DNA of 64,000 nucleotides from Casuarius casuarius (lineage: Eukaryota > Chordata > Aves > Casuariiformes > Casuariidae), in the NCBI GenBank assembly GCA_003342895.1, contig PTFA01000401.1:186001-250000 (forward strand), given 5' to 3'. The notes under the pieces are model-generated. The model had not been told where the DNA came from and ran no database searches. It worked only from the letters and a program-made list of their open reading frames with translations. A program made the translations under genes and the position numbers. This document shows, piece by piece, positions 35,801-46,429 of this stretch. Each line of letters begins with the position of its first letter. Position 1 is the stretch's first letter.

Positions 35801-37770
35801 CATGGCCACCTTTACCAAATCCTTCAGTTTCCCAATAAACACTTTTAAAAAAATAAAATGGAAGCTATTTAAACCACTACTAGAGTCAAAGATGCAACTG
35901 GAATTTGCTAAATTCACTTATTTCACAAGCTACAGCTTAGATTTCACAGTTTATAAATCTCAGGAGAATCAGTCTGATTCTGTATAATTACAAACTGAGA
36001 GATTTTGCAGAGAACTCCAAAAAGCAAACAGAAATACAAAAAAAAAATACTGAATTTATCATAAACTCTTCAAGAAATATTGTCTTCTGTCTAGATGTGA
36101 AATACAAGCAGAGAGACAAACATTTTCTTATCAGCATAACTTTGTAGTAATGCAGTGCCATATGTAATGACTTCCTGAAACTGCCACATGCTCAGGGCTA
36201 CACCAAGGCTCTCTAATATTTACACACATCATCAATCCATGTCAGTCACTGTTTTCAGTTCCACAAATGTAAGTACCAGGACCATCGCATCATATAAGGG
36301 GATTACATGCATTATGAAGAGAGACAAATCCTGTTTCAAATAAATCTTTACAAGTCTGTCAGAGTTCATGTCCCCCAGTAACCAGAATTCCAGTCTACTC
36401 CAAATACTACTTGGAGAACTGCTGCAACTCCAGAAATCCTCTCTTGTTCGCTAGAAGATATGCTGTCTTTCCTCTGCTGAAATGTTTCATCCTATACATA
36501 CACTGCACTATGTCATCTCCTCCCACCACTGTACATAAGTGGCTAAGTCCAATAATCTCCCAGTTTAATACGGAGTTGTGTGTTAGACAGGAGAACTGCC
36601 TCATTCATAACATGAACAGAACCATGAAATTAGTGCCTTGTTTGTCCATACTAGCTATGTGCAGTATCACTTACCTCTTTCAGCACACCACTATCATTAT
36701 ACTAATATGTGCAGGGAATTAGTGATACCTGGGGAGGCTGTGGGTGTGGAGAGCAGGCTTTCTACACGTCCCCAGATCTGTGCTCCTCAGCAAGAGTTTC
36801 TCTCACCATTTAACTACAGATTCCTATCAGGTCTGTTGAGCACTGGGGGTAGATGCTGGAGGGGAACCCGCAGCACAAGGCAGTGCTGGAACACACAGCT
36901 CTGCCAAAGCCTCTGCAGCTTCTCTGTTGGAACATTTAACCAGCTCTTCCTACCCTTTCTATGCTGCTGGGGTGCTTGAGGCAGCTGCCGATTAGGGCCT
37001 TATATCAGGGAACAGGAACCTCCAACTTTTCCTTCCTATACTACTGTGGCAGACAGCCCCGCGCTCTCCATCTCTGGGCAGGTGGACAGGTGAGAGGCAC
37101 AGTGTAAGCTGCAGCACAGGTACAGGCAAATTAGGCTGTGCAGCAATAACACACGTGGTACCATCGTCCACCCTTGGCCCGCACTCCTTCTCGATAACGA
37201 GCGGACATCTCTATAGCTCCACGTGGCCCTTAGACCTTGATGCCGAAATGTGCTCAGTAACAGCTACAGTGTTTTCTCAGCTGTCACTAGTGTCTTTAAA
37301 ACCACTTTGCACGTGGACTAACACACTGAGCTNGGTTTTACCCGTCTTCCTGCCATCTCATTTCAGCAGCACAGCCTTATGTACCACCCCTTTGGCCCTG
37401 TGGCATCGTGCTGACTGACACTGATGATGATAACGCAATGGGTAACGTTTGGATTAAACCAGCTCTGAGTCGCAATGCGATCACGTGGCCTTGATAGAGC
37501 ACAGTGTAATTCCATGTGTTTGGCTAGCTGGTCAAATTCTCACCATCGGCAGCCTATCTCTCTTATATAAAAACCAATGTGACCATCAGTGCTTTGTTTT
37601 TTGCAATACTAAAAGAAACACAGAACTCTTTTCTTCTTTTCTGATTTAGCTATAAAAGGAAACTTTTCAATCTCACCAGTCCTGATCTCTGCAGATGTCG
37701 TCTTATCCTCCTATTGCTGAAGTATCCAGCCAAGTGTTTGTCTGTAAGGCTGTTGTAGGTTGCAAGAAAT
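3135..37770 (-). CDS. ERICH3: ERICH3, glutamate-rich protein 3 (15 coding exons found; first and terminal exons missing)
   Basis: I joined the exons 37770-37677, 35426-35301, 34022-33951, 32059-31931, 31242-31159, 30687-30529, 29142-28924, 25447-25267, 23884-23698, 21086-20803, 18261-18040, 16442-16338, 12259-11759, 9107-8970 and 5830-3135. All have AG/GT borders and agreeing phases, for about 1,732 codons. Identification rests on clear similarity, from memory, to human ERICH3: the N-terminal [13 protein letters not shown] block, [19 protein letters not shown], the [12 protein letters not shown] motif, and the cysteine-containing segment [20 protein letters not shown] through [15 protein letters not shown]. 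Only the N-terminal third looks folded; the rest is acidic and low in complexity. The family is poorly understood; the human protein has been reported at primary cilia. The product is longer than human ERICH3 (about 1,530 residues as I recall), mainly because of the last exon. The locus is open in every exon, so I see no sign of a pseudogene. Confidence 0.93.
7146..7178. repeat. (TA)n simple repeat
   Basis: A T-rich run passes into a (TA)n stretch in ERICH3 intron 15. Confidence 0.9.
8970..9107 (-). CDS. ERICH3: ERICH3 exon 15 (small acidic exon)
   Basis: The exon is 138 bases, phase 1 at both ends, with acceptor ttttttgaag and donor gtgagg. It encodes [20 protein letters not shown] then [20 protein letters not shown]. 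It is too short and lacks an ATG at its start, so it is easily missed. The acceptor is a less common AAG but follows a T run. Confidence 0.85.
9302..9333. repeat. A-run followed by (GA)n
   Basis: It is a simple purine tract in ERICH3 intron 14. Confidence 0.9.
9882..9988. repeat. (CT)n / CTCTCTCC pyrimidine microsatellite
   Basis: About 105 bases are almost purely C and T, starting as (TC)n and changing to units of about 8-12 bases (ctctctccccc). It reads open in several frames only because of its composition. It lies in ERICH3 intron 14. Confidence 0.95.
11759..12259 (-). CDS. ERICH3: ERICH3 exon 14 (acidic 167-codon module)
   Basis: The exon is 501 bases, phase 1 at both ends, with acceptor gctacttctag and donor gtgagt. 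It encodes a long Glu/Asp/Asn/Ser-rich stretch ([53 protein letters not shown]). I see no motif beyond low-complexity charge, and it is likely disordered. The open frame, good splice sites and phase agreement support it. Confidence 0.88.
12826..12905 (+). mobile_element. Possible old CR1 tail fragment
   Basis: The sequence 'tggaacttattgctgcagga' followed by 'cactggaggtgtcc' and a 'ggattaaaaaagagattaaa' stretch resembles CR1 3' UTRs. The match is weak and short; it lies in ERICH3 intron 13. Confidence 0.45.
15312..15363. repeat. Two imperfect copies of a 19-20 base motif
   Basis: The motifs cagactctgcgctacggag (15312-15330) and cagactcttgcactacggag (15344-15363) repeat at a 32-base spacing in ERICH3 intron 13. 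The function is unknown. Confidence 0.6.
16338..16442 (-). CDS. ERICH3: ERICH3 exon 13 (IQ-like motif)
   Basis: The small 105-base exon is phase 1 at both ends, with acceptor atttctag and donor gtttga. It encodes [20 protein letters not shown] then [14 protein letters not shown]. The [15 protein letters not shown] stretch resembles an IQ calmodulin-binding motif (IQxxxRxxxx with basic residues). It is the only clearly basic island in the acidic tail. Phase agreement on both sides supports it; similarity to human here is not something I can recall. Confidence 0.85.
18040..18261 (-). CDS. ERICH3: ERICH3 exon 12 (acidic, [20 protein letters not shown])
   Basis: The exon is 222 bases, phase 1 at both ends, with acceptor attttag and donor gttagt (weak at +3). 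It encodes [20 protein letters not shown] and ends in a serine/aspartate run, [13 protein letters not shown], a plausible casein-kinase-2 type target (inference). Confidence 0.92.
20803..21086 (-). CDS. ERICH3: ERICH3 exon 11 ([10 protein letters not shown], start of the acidic tail)
   Basis: The 284-base exon has a long pyrimidine tract before acceptor tttttgtag and donor gtaaaa. It begins [10 protein letters not shown], as in human, and then becomes charged ([30 protein letters not shown]). The ATG in MGLDKK is internal and is not a gene start. The poly-A/GA stretch at 21091-21116 on the plus strand is this exon's pyrimidine tract. Confidence 0.93.
23698..23884 (-). CDS. ERICH3: ERICH3 exon 10 (second half of the conserved domain)
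   Basis: The 187-base exon joins exon 9 as a glutamate codon split 1+2, acceptor tccattacag, donor gtatgg. It encodes [36 protein letters not shown] and GGRHGYFGF...ERASPCY. Human ERICH3 is almost the same here, including the CC pair and the terminal SPCY. The exon leaves with two bases of an arginine codon. Confidence 0.96.
25267..25447 (-). CDS. ERICH3: ERICH3 exon 9 (start of the conserved cysteine-containing domain)
   Basis: The 181-base exon enters in phase 0 and leaves with one base of a split glutamate codon; acceptor cctgctgtag, donor gtaagg. It encodes [12 protein letters not shown], then [20 protein letters not shown] and GKLLEG. With exon 10 it forms the conserved domain of the family (listed, as I recall, as DUF4590). 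Confidence 0.94.
25915..28010 (+). mobile_element. Degraded CR1 LINE copy, reverse-transcriptase part, 3' end missing
   Basis: The stretch resembles CR1 from the region before the second ORF (about 25975-26060, 'gagatgggatccgcctcactaagtgg') through the reverse-transcriptase core. Open pieces at 26848-27159 and 27265-27501 carry [12 protein letters not shown] and [10 protein letters not shown] motifs typical of CR1. The FADD catalytic box region near 27700-27725 reads FTDD. Several stops and frame breaks separate the pieces, so the copy is dead. Similarity fades near 28010 and no CR1 3' tail follows, which is unusual because CR1 copies are normally truncated at the 5' end. It sits in ERICH3 intron 8, in the opposite orientation to the gene. 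Confidence 0.88.
28530..28595 (+). mobile_element. Possible old CR1 tail fragment
   Basis: The sequence 'gagattgcagagactggatt' then 'caatgacccatatcatccct' and 'cctgtgttcctac' resembles the CR1 3' end. It lies 0.5 kb past the broken large CR1 and could be its displaced end or a separate copy. Confidence 0.42.
28924..29142 (-). CDS. ERICH3: ERICH3 exon 8 (proline run and [12 protein letters not shown])
   Basis: The exon is 219 bases, 73 codons, phase 0 at both ends, with acceptor gttttcag and donor gtaagt. It encodes a conserved [19 protein letters not shown] block, then the basic motif [18 protein letters not shown]. The proline run and the arginine cluster are shared with human ERICH3. Confidence 0.95.
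30529..30687 (-). CDS. ERICH3: ERICH3 exon 7 ([15 protein letters not shown])
   Basis: The exon is 159 bases, 53 codons, phase 0 at both ends, with acceptor ttttctag and donor gtgagg. It encodes [20 protein letters not shown] then PLRSCAAV and ends [10 protein letters not shown]. The human counterpart has TAPGNMQPPIRLQPL, which fixes frame and identity. Confidence 0.93.
31159..31242 (-). CDS. ERICH3: ERICH3 exon 6 (28 codons; possibly lineage-specific or cassette)
   Basis: The exon is 84 bases, phase 0 at both ends. Its acceptor follows a good pyrimidine tract (ccttttcctcccaataccatacag) split over 31266-31243, and its donor is gtgagt. It encodes [20 protein letters not shown] then KETAFFEM. 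I do not recall a matching segment in human ERICH3, where the exon 5 and exon 7 equivalents seem joined directly. Skipping it keeps the frame. Assignment rests on splice sites, phase and an uninterrupted frame, so it is less certain than its neighbours. Confidence 0.72.
31837..31866. repeat. Short perfect inverted repeat (13-bp arms, 4-base loop)
   Basis: The arms at 31837-31849 and 31854-31866 (TACCTAGATATAT and its complement) are separated by gtag. On the minus strand the hairpin starts about 65 bases past the exon 5 donor of ERICH3. It may be chance in AT-rich sequence. Confidence 0.7.
31931..32059 (-). CDS. ERICH3: ERICH3 exon 5 (RRSVED...LSPHPPLGP)
   Basis: The exon is 129 bases, 43 codons, phase 0 at both ends, with acceptor ctcttttag and donor gtgagt. 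It encodes [20 protein letters not shown] then [10 protein letters not shown], matching the human RRSVEN...LSPHPPVGPK segment. Confidence 0.93.
33455..33800 (+). mobile_element. CR1 3' fragment
   Basis: The sequence 'ggctcttcagcttggaaaac' followed by 'tatgatagaggtgctt' and 'aaggaagtactatttcatac' matches the end of the CR1 ORF and 3' UTR. It is diverged, with no long ORF. It lies in ERICH3 intron 4. Confidence 0.75.
33951..34022 (-). CDS. ERICH3: ERICH3 exon 4 (basic helix)
   Basis: The small 72-base exon has phase 0 at both ends, with acceptor ttgatag and donor gtaagg. It encodes [19 protein letters not shown] followed by VQKIK, a strongly basic amphipathic stretch that continues the helix from exon 3. 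It is too short to stand out as an ORF and was found by its match to the human HQLEIKKKLE region. Confidence 0.93.
35301..35426 (-). CDS. ERICH3: ERICH3 exon 3 ([19 protein letters not shown])
   Basis: The exon is 126 bases, 42 codons, phase 0 at both ends, with acceptor cacgacag and donor gtacgc. It encodes [20 protein letters not shown] followed by [18 protein letters not shown]. This is the most conserved N-terminal block of the family and looks helical and charged. Confidence 0.95.
37677..37770 (-). CDS. ERICH3: ERICH3 exon 2 (N-terminal YNSL...DKHLAGYF block)
   Basis: The 94-base exon runs from acceptor tttatttcag to donor gtgaga. It completes a codon split after two bases, then encodes 31 residues including [20 protein letters not shown], nearly the same as the human N-terminus. 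It ends in phase 0, matching exon 3. The incoming phase means the missing first exon ends with two bases of a codon; in human that exon encodes only a few residues. Confidence 0.93.
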
Positions 37771-38412
37771 CTGAAATAAAATCAATACAGATGCCATATA
37801 ATCCCATTTGACAGCCTAATTATTACTTTTTACTGAAGTTATAAAGAATTACTCAATAGTTTGCTGCACAAAATGCTGTCTTGAAGACTCATGCCCAGTA
37901 TTTTGTCAGATAAATGCCCATTAAATTATGTAAAAGTAACATCTCATTGCTCTATGAAGATTCATATCACAAATAACTGGCTTGAAATAGGACAGAGCAG
38001 CCACTGGAACATGCAGCTTCAAACAGCGTACCACTCTGAGACACAGGTTTTAAACAGAGCCCAGTTTTGAAGTTGTCATTCAAGAACAAATCCCATAAGG
38101 GCTTCCTCAAATAAGGAACTTGGAAATTTGGCAGGTTAGTATAATGCCAACAGCAACAACTGCCATCAAGAATCTGGAGCCAGACTCCTGGATGAGCCTA
38201 CCAGGAGCTGATTCCAGGTCCGTGGTTCCTCTACAATTGATCCTGGCAGAAATACCTAAGTGTATCGCTAATCACCAGGGACGCAGACTTTTCAGAAGTC
38301 CTGCTTCGCTTCACTCCTTCCACTGCCCTGACATGTGTTTAGTACTCCCCTTCCTTCTGCTGCCTGGTAAATGGCGATGAATAAGGCAGCTATGAAGTCT
38401 CTGCCAGTTTTC

Positions 38413-38490
38413 GCACAGAACTGTAGAATAACCTTTGCTGGAGAGGACCTCCAGAGGTGACCTAGTCCAGTCTCCTGCTAAAAGCATATC
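38413..38490 (-). mobile_element. CR1 3' tail fragment
   Basis: The plus strand reads 'gagaggacctccagaggtga' then 'cctagtccagtctcctgct', the reverse complement of a CR1 3' end. It lies in ERICH3 intron 1. Confidence 0.72.
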
Positions 38491-41400
38491 ATATATCAGA
38501 CTTCACATACACAAAGGAATTTTCCAGTGGTCTTCACCAGCAGCTCGCAGCCATTATTATCTGCTATGTAGTACAAAATGGAACTAGCAGTCCAAAAAAA
38601 AAAAAAAATTGCTTTCTTCAGTTTATCTACCTTAAGCAGAAACTTCTAGCACCAAAAAATATTTTTAAGACATGACATCGCTTCCATAACATTTTCATTG
38701 GTCTGAAAATTAGTATACATGTTATCGACCTGGGTGCAAATCTCTGCTCTGATGAAGACTACTACTGTGTTTTCAACCCTAGCCTCCTTCAGTATCTGTA
38801 TTTCCATCCTTTTTTATGGCACTTGCCTCTTTAATATTCCCACCACTGCAAGAACTACATATCAAATTCATCCCTTGGAACATCTAACACAGAAACCAAG
38901 TGGTTTCAATTCCAGCTGTCTAAAAATAAGCACAAGTCTTCCTTCCTGTTTTGAACCATTTTCTCAACTAGAATTCAGCTAGGTGACTGTTAAAGTGTTG
39001 CCTGGCTGACCACTACTTTTTTTAATGAACAAAAGCCTGTAAAGAAATAGTCTTCCTTTTGGCTTTGAACTAGCAGAAATCACAAACCACACAGGAAAAT
39101 TAACTCATGACAGAGATTAAGAACCATCCTGTCTACTTCAGGGACTGTTGATTAGAACACACTAGTGATTCTAGAGTATTTACTTAAACAAACAACCAAG
39201 AATGCTTGTCCTACAAAAATAATTGTAAATTCAATTGCACAAAATTTGTACAGGGTAAGATTCACAACTTTTGTTGTATTTACAGGCTACAAAGCATATG
39301 TTATTGTAGTATGCTTTTGCTGGCTGTTAGCATATGTCAGCAGTTTGTCTGAAGTGCAGCTGGCATTGATAAGGATCTCTTTTGTCCTCTAAATACAGCT
39401 ACTACATTTAACTAAAAAACATCAGATCTACTGCACATGACTGATTTGCTCAAGCTAAATAAAAAACAAATGCGCTCTGCAAGAAATGAAGAGTGTGCAA
39501 CGGGCCGACAAGCACACTCATCTCTAACACCCTTCTGCCTGCACAAATGAGAAGCCTGACGCACCACCGCTCTCACGCTCAGCGAGCGGCAAAGACACGG
39601 TAAGGACAAGATAACATTGAAAGGAGCATGGGGGCCTTCTCCCGTCCATCTGCATCCCTACCATCCTTTAGCAGCTCAGTCACCTTTTTGTGGAGAATAT
39701 GCTTTATGCTGAAAGGACAAGAGAGAGTCCTTATCAGAATTAGGACGTCAGAAGACAGCCGAGTAGTAAAAAGTAATGGCGCTCTATCAAGAACCCAGCC
39801 TCCTCTGGCTTAGAAAACACAGACACTGAACTCATCCTCCATCCAAATTAACCTACCCAGGTCAAAACTAAGGACCCAGAATTCTTTGCCATAAAGTGCT
39901 CTCAAAATTTTAGACACCAACCACCTGGTACTACAATTGGTCTAACATGTCATTCAATCTAAAAAACTCTTGGGAGTACCTTGTAGTGGGCAGAATCATG
40001 GGGTTAGACCACCTTCCGCTTAAAGTTTTCCCCTTTAGGCTCCAAATTTAGGGGTGCTCAAGTCCTACCCACATTCAGAGCAATGAAAATGGGCCCAAAA
40101 TCAAGCGCAAGAACCTCTCAACTTTTTTCCAGTTCTCATGTCCATATGCTAAAGATTCTCTTTAATGCATACATCTAACAGTTCAGAATGAACTAACTGC
40201 ATCTCTCTTTCTACTCATTGGTGAAAAACAGTAAGATCGACAAGCACAGAGAATCAGAGAGCCCAGAGGTGGGGGCCCTTCCTTGCTCTGCCCAAGCCTT
40301 GGCAGCCACGCATCTCTGAAAAGCCAGTAGAGCTAAATCATTGCAGCTACCAAAGGTCGGAGCTTCCAAAAAATCAAACCTAAGATTTAGGAGTTGAACA
40401 AAAAAATTTAAGCATCCAAAATAGCAGATACATTTTTAAATAGTTCTTAGCACAACCTTATCTTACTTTACCCTCTGGAAAACAAGACTGATAACAATAT
40501 AGGTGACAATAGGTTTAATTTTTTAATATTCTAAATCAATTCAATTTTGTAAAATTCATACAATCAGTTACATATTGCATAATACAATCATATTAACCCA
40601 TGGGCTCTTTAGATAGGATAAATTTTAATTGTACAATGACAGATCTCTCTTGTTTCCTTTTGCTTTAAATGCCGCTGTACCTCTATTGCATATCTTTCAA
40701 TGGAATAATTCAGGTTAAATTTCTATTCTGAGACAGAGTTACCATAAACAAAAGAAAGAAAAATAAAAATAAAAAAAAAGAAAAAAGAAATGATGACAGA
40801 TTTATGGGAAGTTTATTTGGGGTTTCATAAATTTCATAATAATCTCACAGGTAGCCTACCAACAACAAACTAAACTTTAAACAGACTATTTAGTTTACCC
40901 TGTTATGCTTGTTAATTAAACACTGGTACTATAGCAACTGTTTTACATTACTTTCTTAATCCATTGTTTGCATTTGCATTTGAAATGGCCAGATTACCAC
41001 TATTATGCCAAGTACTGACTTACAGTATCACCTGGCAATTGTATACTGAGACAGAAGAGAAACTTAATCTAACTCCTTTCTTTTTACTCCCTTCCCATCT
41101 AATATTTCACGGACCATATAACTAGTTAAAATACAACTGCCATCTGACCACAGTGATATAACAAACATATTTCCATAGAATTCTCTTTGTAGATGCATTT
41201 TCTCATTTAAATTAATGAGAATTAATGTTCCTCAATTAATTTGAGGAACAGACTGTTCCCCAAAATGCTGAATTAAATTCAAAGTTCAGATGGGTATTGG
41301 AGGAAAAAAAGAAATGTTTTGGGCCTCAACCAAAACCCATTGAAACCATGGGAAAGAACTGAGTTGAATCCACTGGGCTTTGGCAGAGCCATGGTGCCAA

Positions 41401-44400
41401 TAAAAGCCGGACCTCTCTGCCAGGACGGATGTCTCACATGATGGAGCTACACAGAATACCCTGGGTATGGACTGGAATTCACATTTAAATCAAACATACT
41501 AAGCAGGGGTTGGCCCTGCANGCCTTTGCCCTTCTGGAAGTACAGCTTCTGTCAGTATTGCTGTTTATTTCAGCAGACCAGTTCACCACCAGTAGACCGG
41601 CTTTAGGCAGGATTGGGTCATATTAGGACTATGCTTGTGCTTGGACCAAATCCCTCTGGAGTATCCCTTTGAAATCAAAGGAGCAGGTTTATTCAGTGCT
41701 CCAGAGGATGGGGTGGAGGCATTTTGCAGTCTAGAGGCAGTCTGGGTAAGACCTTATCCTCTGAATGAAACACGCACCTTTCGTTCAAAAGCATACAAAT
41801 TATCGTCAAGCCTAAGCTTCAGATGAGGCTTGCGTTCCCTCGTGCTGACAGATGACTGCAGCACAGGCATAACGCGTGCAGTGTTGAGAAGGGGGCACCA
41901 GCGGCATCCTCTCATGTTACCTCCCTGGGCAGCCCCAAGTGCTATTTCCTTTCAGTCTCTGATGACTCACAAATTATGCCTGGAGATAAAATCAAGAATG
42001 CTGCTTACAAGCTATAAAGGGAAAAAAGACACCAAATGATTCAGAAAGATGCAGTAACAGAACTGCTGCAACACAGACTTGGGCTCATTATTAGCTCCAT
42101 GGAATAACGCAACCTCTAACTTCTGGACGGTTTCCGTAAGAGCAAGTTATCTGAGAAATGACACTGAATTACCTAACTTGGTGAACCCTTGGACGTACAT
42201 GGTTTGTTCCTGATTTTTTTTAAATAAATCAAAATCCTCTTTCACTTTTATCTAAATTTCAGCTGAGTTCCCTAAATTCATTCTCTATAAAGACAGATTT
42301 GAATGAGGGAATCTCCTTAAATTCTTCAACAGTGATGTTCCAGACACAGGACTTCTGCTACAGATTCACTGAGAAACAGTAGCATCCTATTTTAACAATA
42401 ATTTTTCATTGAAAATCCACTTTTTTCTATAAGTGTTCTTTATCTTGCTTACTATCAGAGACTAGAATTATACTTTTTATTATATTAGAGACTACACTTT
42501 TCAAATTTCTAAAAGCAGGAAGTGAACAGTCAAAAAAACCTTCTCCTTTTCACCTGACTAGAATTTTAAAGTGCGCAATAATACAAAATAAGGGGGGAAA
42601 AAGAAGTCTCCCAGCTTACATATACTTTTTATTAACCAGCCAGTTTTACCAGAAACAGAGCAAACTTCTGAAGTTCAGTTTACCTGGGCCTGCCAAGGAG
42701 GGGAAGAGATGCCAAGGAGCTCTCCCATCACGTGAAGCCAGCCACAATTCCCGCCTGTGAAGTCATCTGAACACAGACTTTCTGGACCACTCAAAAGGGC
42801 AGGAAGCTAAGCCAAGTAGCTCCCTTCCCCAGGGCATGCAATCTATCAAAAATCATCACATGTGGAGTACATTTTTATATAGATACTTAACAGCCTCTGA
42901 GAAATTTCACACCTGAAGAAAGCACAACGCCTTCTGGAGCAGCCATCAAATATGGGAGGCAGACTCACTTCATCGCCAGCACCTGGCTATGCTTCATGCC
43001 GACAGCTTGGCCTTAAATCATCTGAGACAACCAGTACTTCGGTTCTTACCACTCGCACTTCAGTATCATTTACGCTTCCAGGATAACATCTTAACAGTCT
43101 ATTAGGAAAAATAAATTGCTGTCACTGGAGCCACCTCTTCTTTTTTCCCCATTAACAGAAGTAAGAAATTAATAAAGACAAGTACAAGTGCTCAGATTAA
43201 CTGGTGGAAAGAAGCCATAGAAACCAAAAGAGCCACAATTTATTTTGTTATTTAAAAAACGCATTGACGGGCTAAAGTGAAACATACAGCGCTCCAAAAT
43301 GCCCAGTGAGAACTCCCTTTGCAGCCGCCGGGGATTCAGCTGTCCAAATGACAGAGTACACGTTTCATCCACGCTGCCCATGGCTTCCGCTGGCTTCTTT
43401 CACTCTCTTGTGGGACTCTGTAACAGTTTCTGGGTTTTTTGGCAATGCAGCAAACCAAAAAGACTTGAAACCACTACTCAATGCCTAATTAAAGCAAAGC
43501 ACATAACATACTGCAGCTGATGACTAGGATTTTGGTAAATTAAAGAATTGCCCACCTGGAGCTCTATATCCTACAGGGTTTTCACGTGTAATATCATTGC
43601 CAACTATTTTATCAACACTAGCTGTTTTTTATCAGCTTAAAGTGCATTATGTACTATATTGAGAGACACTGCTGTGTATCGCAGTGATTTTTATGACCAT
43701 TCTTACTGATTTGAAAGGATATTAGAACAAAGTCACCGTAGGCCTCTAACATTAGTTTTACAAATCACATCTTCATGGTTAATCATTACAGTGTAGTTAA
43801 GTCAAAGGCTGTTCACTAAAGAAATAGCCTAAGAGAGCAAAGCTTTTGTTACTGAGTGGTAGAGTCATAGGAAATTACAGCTCCTGCTTTGTCATGACAA
43901 CCAGAGTTTATTGCCACTTTTCCACTTAAATTGCAATGAGAACAAACAGTCCTAGCCACGATGGGAGACACATTCCTAACTTTAATAAGCAACCGAATCT
44001 TGCGTTTTCTGCTGGTGACATAAACAAGAAAGGCTTGCCTAGCTTCCAGGCAGCACAAACCTAACCACAACACGGAGGAGCACACGCCGTCAGCCACAAA
44101 CAGCAAGTTCAACATCCCACAGCGCAGGAGCACGTTCAACAGCATATTCCATCCAGGGGAAAAGACTACTCAAATACAGCTTTCCCGATATCCTACTGCT
44201 ATTTGCCATTCCCTCCAGAAGGAAACTATTCAGCCATCACACGCTGTATCCCACTTCCCAAAAAAGGCTGCCAGTGTCTCCAGAGAGGTAAGTAGATAGT
44301 AAGATGTTTTTCTGCAGAAGTAGAATTCAGCATTAAATCCTAGAAGTAAGAACTTTATGAATCACAGCTGGGGAATGACCTAACTGGCAAATGTGGACCT

Positions 44401-45331
44401 AGCAGTACGAAAGATGGTACAATTTCATCCCAGAGAAAGGGATTTTGCCATCTACAAGCCAGTACAGGCATTCATAAGATCAGTCTTGATGCCTTTACTG
44501 TACTATTCATCATAAAGGCTTATTTCATTTGGTGCCTATGAGCTGAAGCTAAGCAAAGGGAATATGGCCAGTGACTATGATGTGCTGGAGTTTCCCTTCT
44601 AAGAAAGGGACTGTTTACTCAGAAGATCAAAAACCAGGAAAACAATCCTCAATCCACACAAAAGAAGGATTTTGCTTTGTTAGGAGGCAGGGCTATAACA
44701 CTCGTAAATTCACTCTTCAACTATAAGCCACAGAGCACAGCCCTTCTCCAACAAGGGGCAACAGCCCACCTGAGCAAATGGATCCCTTTGACCAAAGCAA
44801 TACAGAACCTTTGGACTTTCCTCACGACACAGCTTTGGCTTCTAAACATAGCTATTAAATTTCAACTACTACTGCATTCTTTATGTGAAACCATGCTGGA
44901 ACACCACTACAGAACCAAAACTCACTGAAGTCAGCGGATGACCTGAAATTTATTTTGATGGGGCTTTGGATTATGTCAATAATTAATTGATTTATTTGAA
45001 CCCCACAAAACCCTTAAGCACATGTTCAGTTTTACTCAGGTGATAATCAAGCAAATGGGGAGGCCACCGCCTCTCAAAATCACACTGTATCTCTGCTTAC
45101 ACGTTTGCAGGACCTCCACTTCAGCCCTGGCCGTTTGGTCTCAGCGAGACCCTCAAAAGTCTTTCTCCATGGGCACACATACCATGCCCATCTGGGCTCT
45201 CTTTTCAAAGGCTTCACATTGCTTTCTTTTTTTTTTTCATCTAACCTAACCTATTTAATGGCCAAACCACTGAAGATTCTTTGCCCAGATACTTAGTCAA
45301 AAAATGTTATCATTTATTTTGTGCCATCTCC

Positions 45332-45464
45332 ATCCTTGGAGGTTTTCAGGATAAAGTAACCTCGTCTGATCTCATAGATGATCCTTCTGGGAGCAGAAGA
45401 TTGGACTACAGACCTCCTGAGGTCCCTTCCAGCCTGAATTACATTATGATCCTATGATTTGTTT
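45332..45464 (+). mobile_element. CR1 3' tail fragment
   Basis: It begins 'ccatccttggaggttttcag' and ends 'gaggtcccttccagcctgaa' with the terminal atgatcctatgat microsatellite expected of CR1. The element's own 3' end is intact. It lies in ERICH3 intron 1. Confidence 0.82.
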
Positions 45465-46429
45465 GGGCATTCACTTCACAAATATTTTAAGGAATACAGA
45501 CAGTCAGCTATAGTATTGTTGTTTCCAAAAAACTGAAAGAACAACAGATACCATCCACAGTGCAGGAGAGCCTTACGTAACTAGAATGAAAGAATCTTCC
45601 AAGAACAAAGTTTTAATTATTGTTTGGCATTCTATACATTTCTTCACAGGAGAGATTTTCATACATACCACTTTTTTCAGAGGTTTCTAAAAAAATCAAA
45701 TTATGCTACAAATTTTGATCTTGCACACCACCAGGCATAGAAATGGCAGCTGAAAAATTCCTGTTCTGCTATTAATTTGTTGTATAGCCTTAAGCATTAT
45801 TTCTTTATTCAAAACGTTGCCCTCTAAAATGGATTGTCTCAGATTTTATCATGCAAACGGTGACCTGCAGAGGTCCTCAGTATTTGTAACTCACTTCAAC
45901 TTCAAAATTTTGGATACTCAAACTCACAGCCTGCACGTCTGAAGTTAGACGGCAGCAAAGAGAGATGCCGTAAATAAGCGGCCCCACTCTCTGTGGCTCA
46001 GATCCCCGGTTCGGGAAATAGAGTAACCACCTTCGCGGAGAACCCCGAGACCCAGAGGCGGGAAGGGGGCAGCAGCAGCTCCCCCCGCGCAGGCCGGCAC
46101 GCCTGGGGTCAGTCAGCTGTGAACTCCAGAGGGGCCAGGAGGGACCCAGAGGCGCTCACACACAAGCGCAGCATCTGAAACCACCGCTTTATCCAAGAGA
46201 GGACCTTCAGGTCTCCCTGTTATTTGCGTCCCGTCGTTTTATGCCATCACTCGCGCAGAACTGAAGAGGGGGACAACCACCAGGAGCAGCCTGACAAGCC
46301 ACGCGGCTGCGGGCAGGCTGCCGGGCTCCTCGCACCTGTAACAAACACCGCAGCGCCGCAGGAAGAGCGCAAGCAAAGCGCTCCTGACCTCACCACCTTT
46401 TCACCACTTCCCTGCGTTTTGTGAGGAAA

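Larger units (their letters stand above)
29143..37676 (-). other. ERICH3: ERICH3 introns 2 to 7 (between the listed exons)
   Basis: These are short to medium introns. They contain the CR1 fragment at 33455-33800, the hairpin at 31837-31866, a 14-16 base C run near 32470 and an (AAAT)n stretch near 31131-31152. Nothing else stands out. Confidence 0.65.
37771..46429 (-). other. ERICH3: Probable ERICH3 intron 1
   Basis: This 8.7-kb stretch has two CR1 tails (38413-38490 minus, 45332-45464 plus) and AT-rich unique sequence, especially 40450-41280. No coding exon is recognised. Its status as intron depends on exon 1 being in the island at 46.4-47.0 kb. Confidence 0.6.
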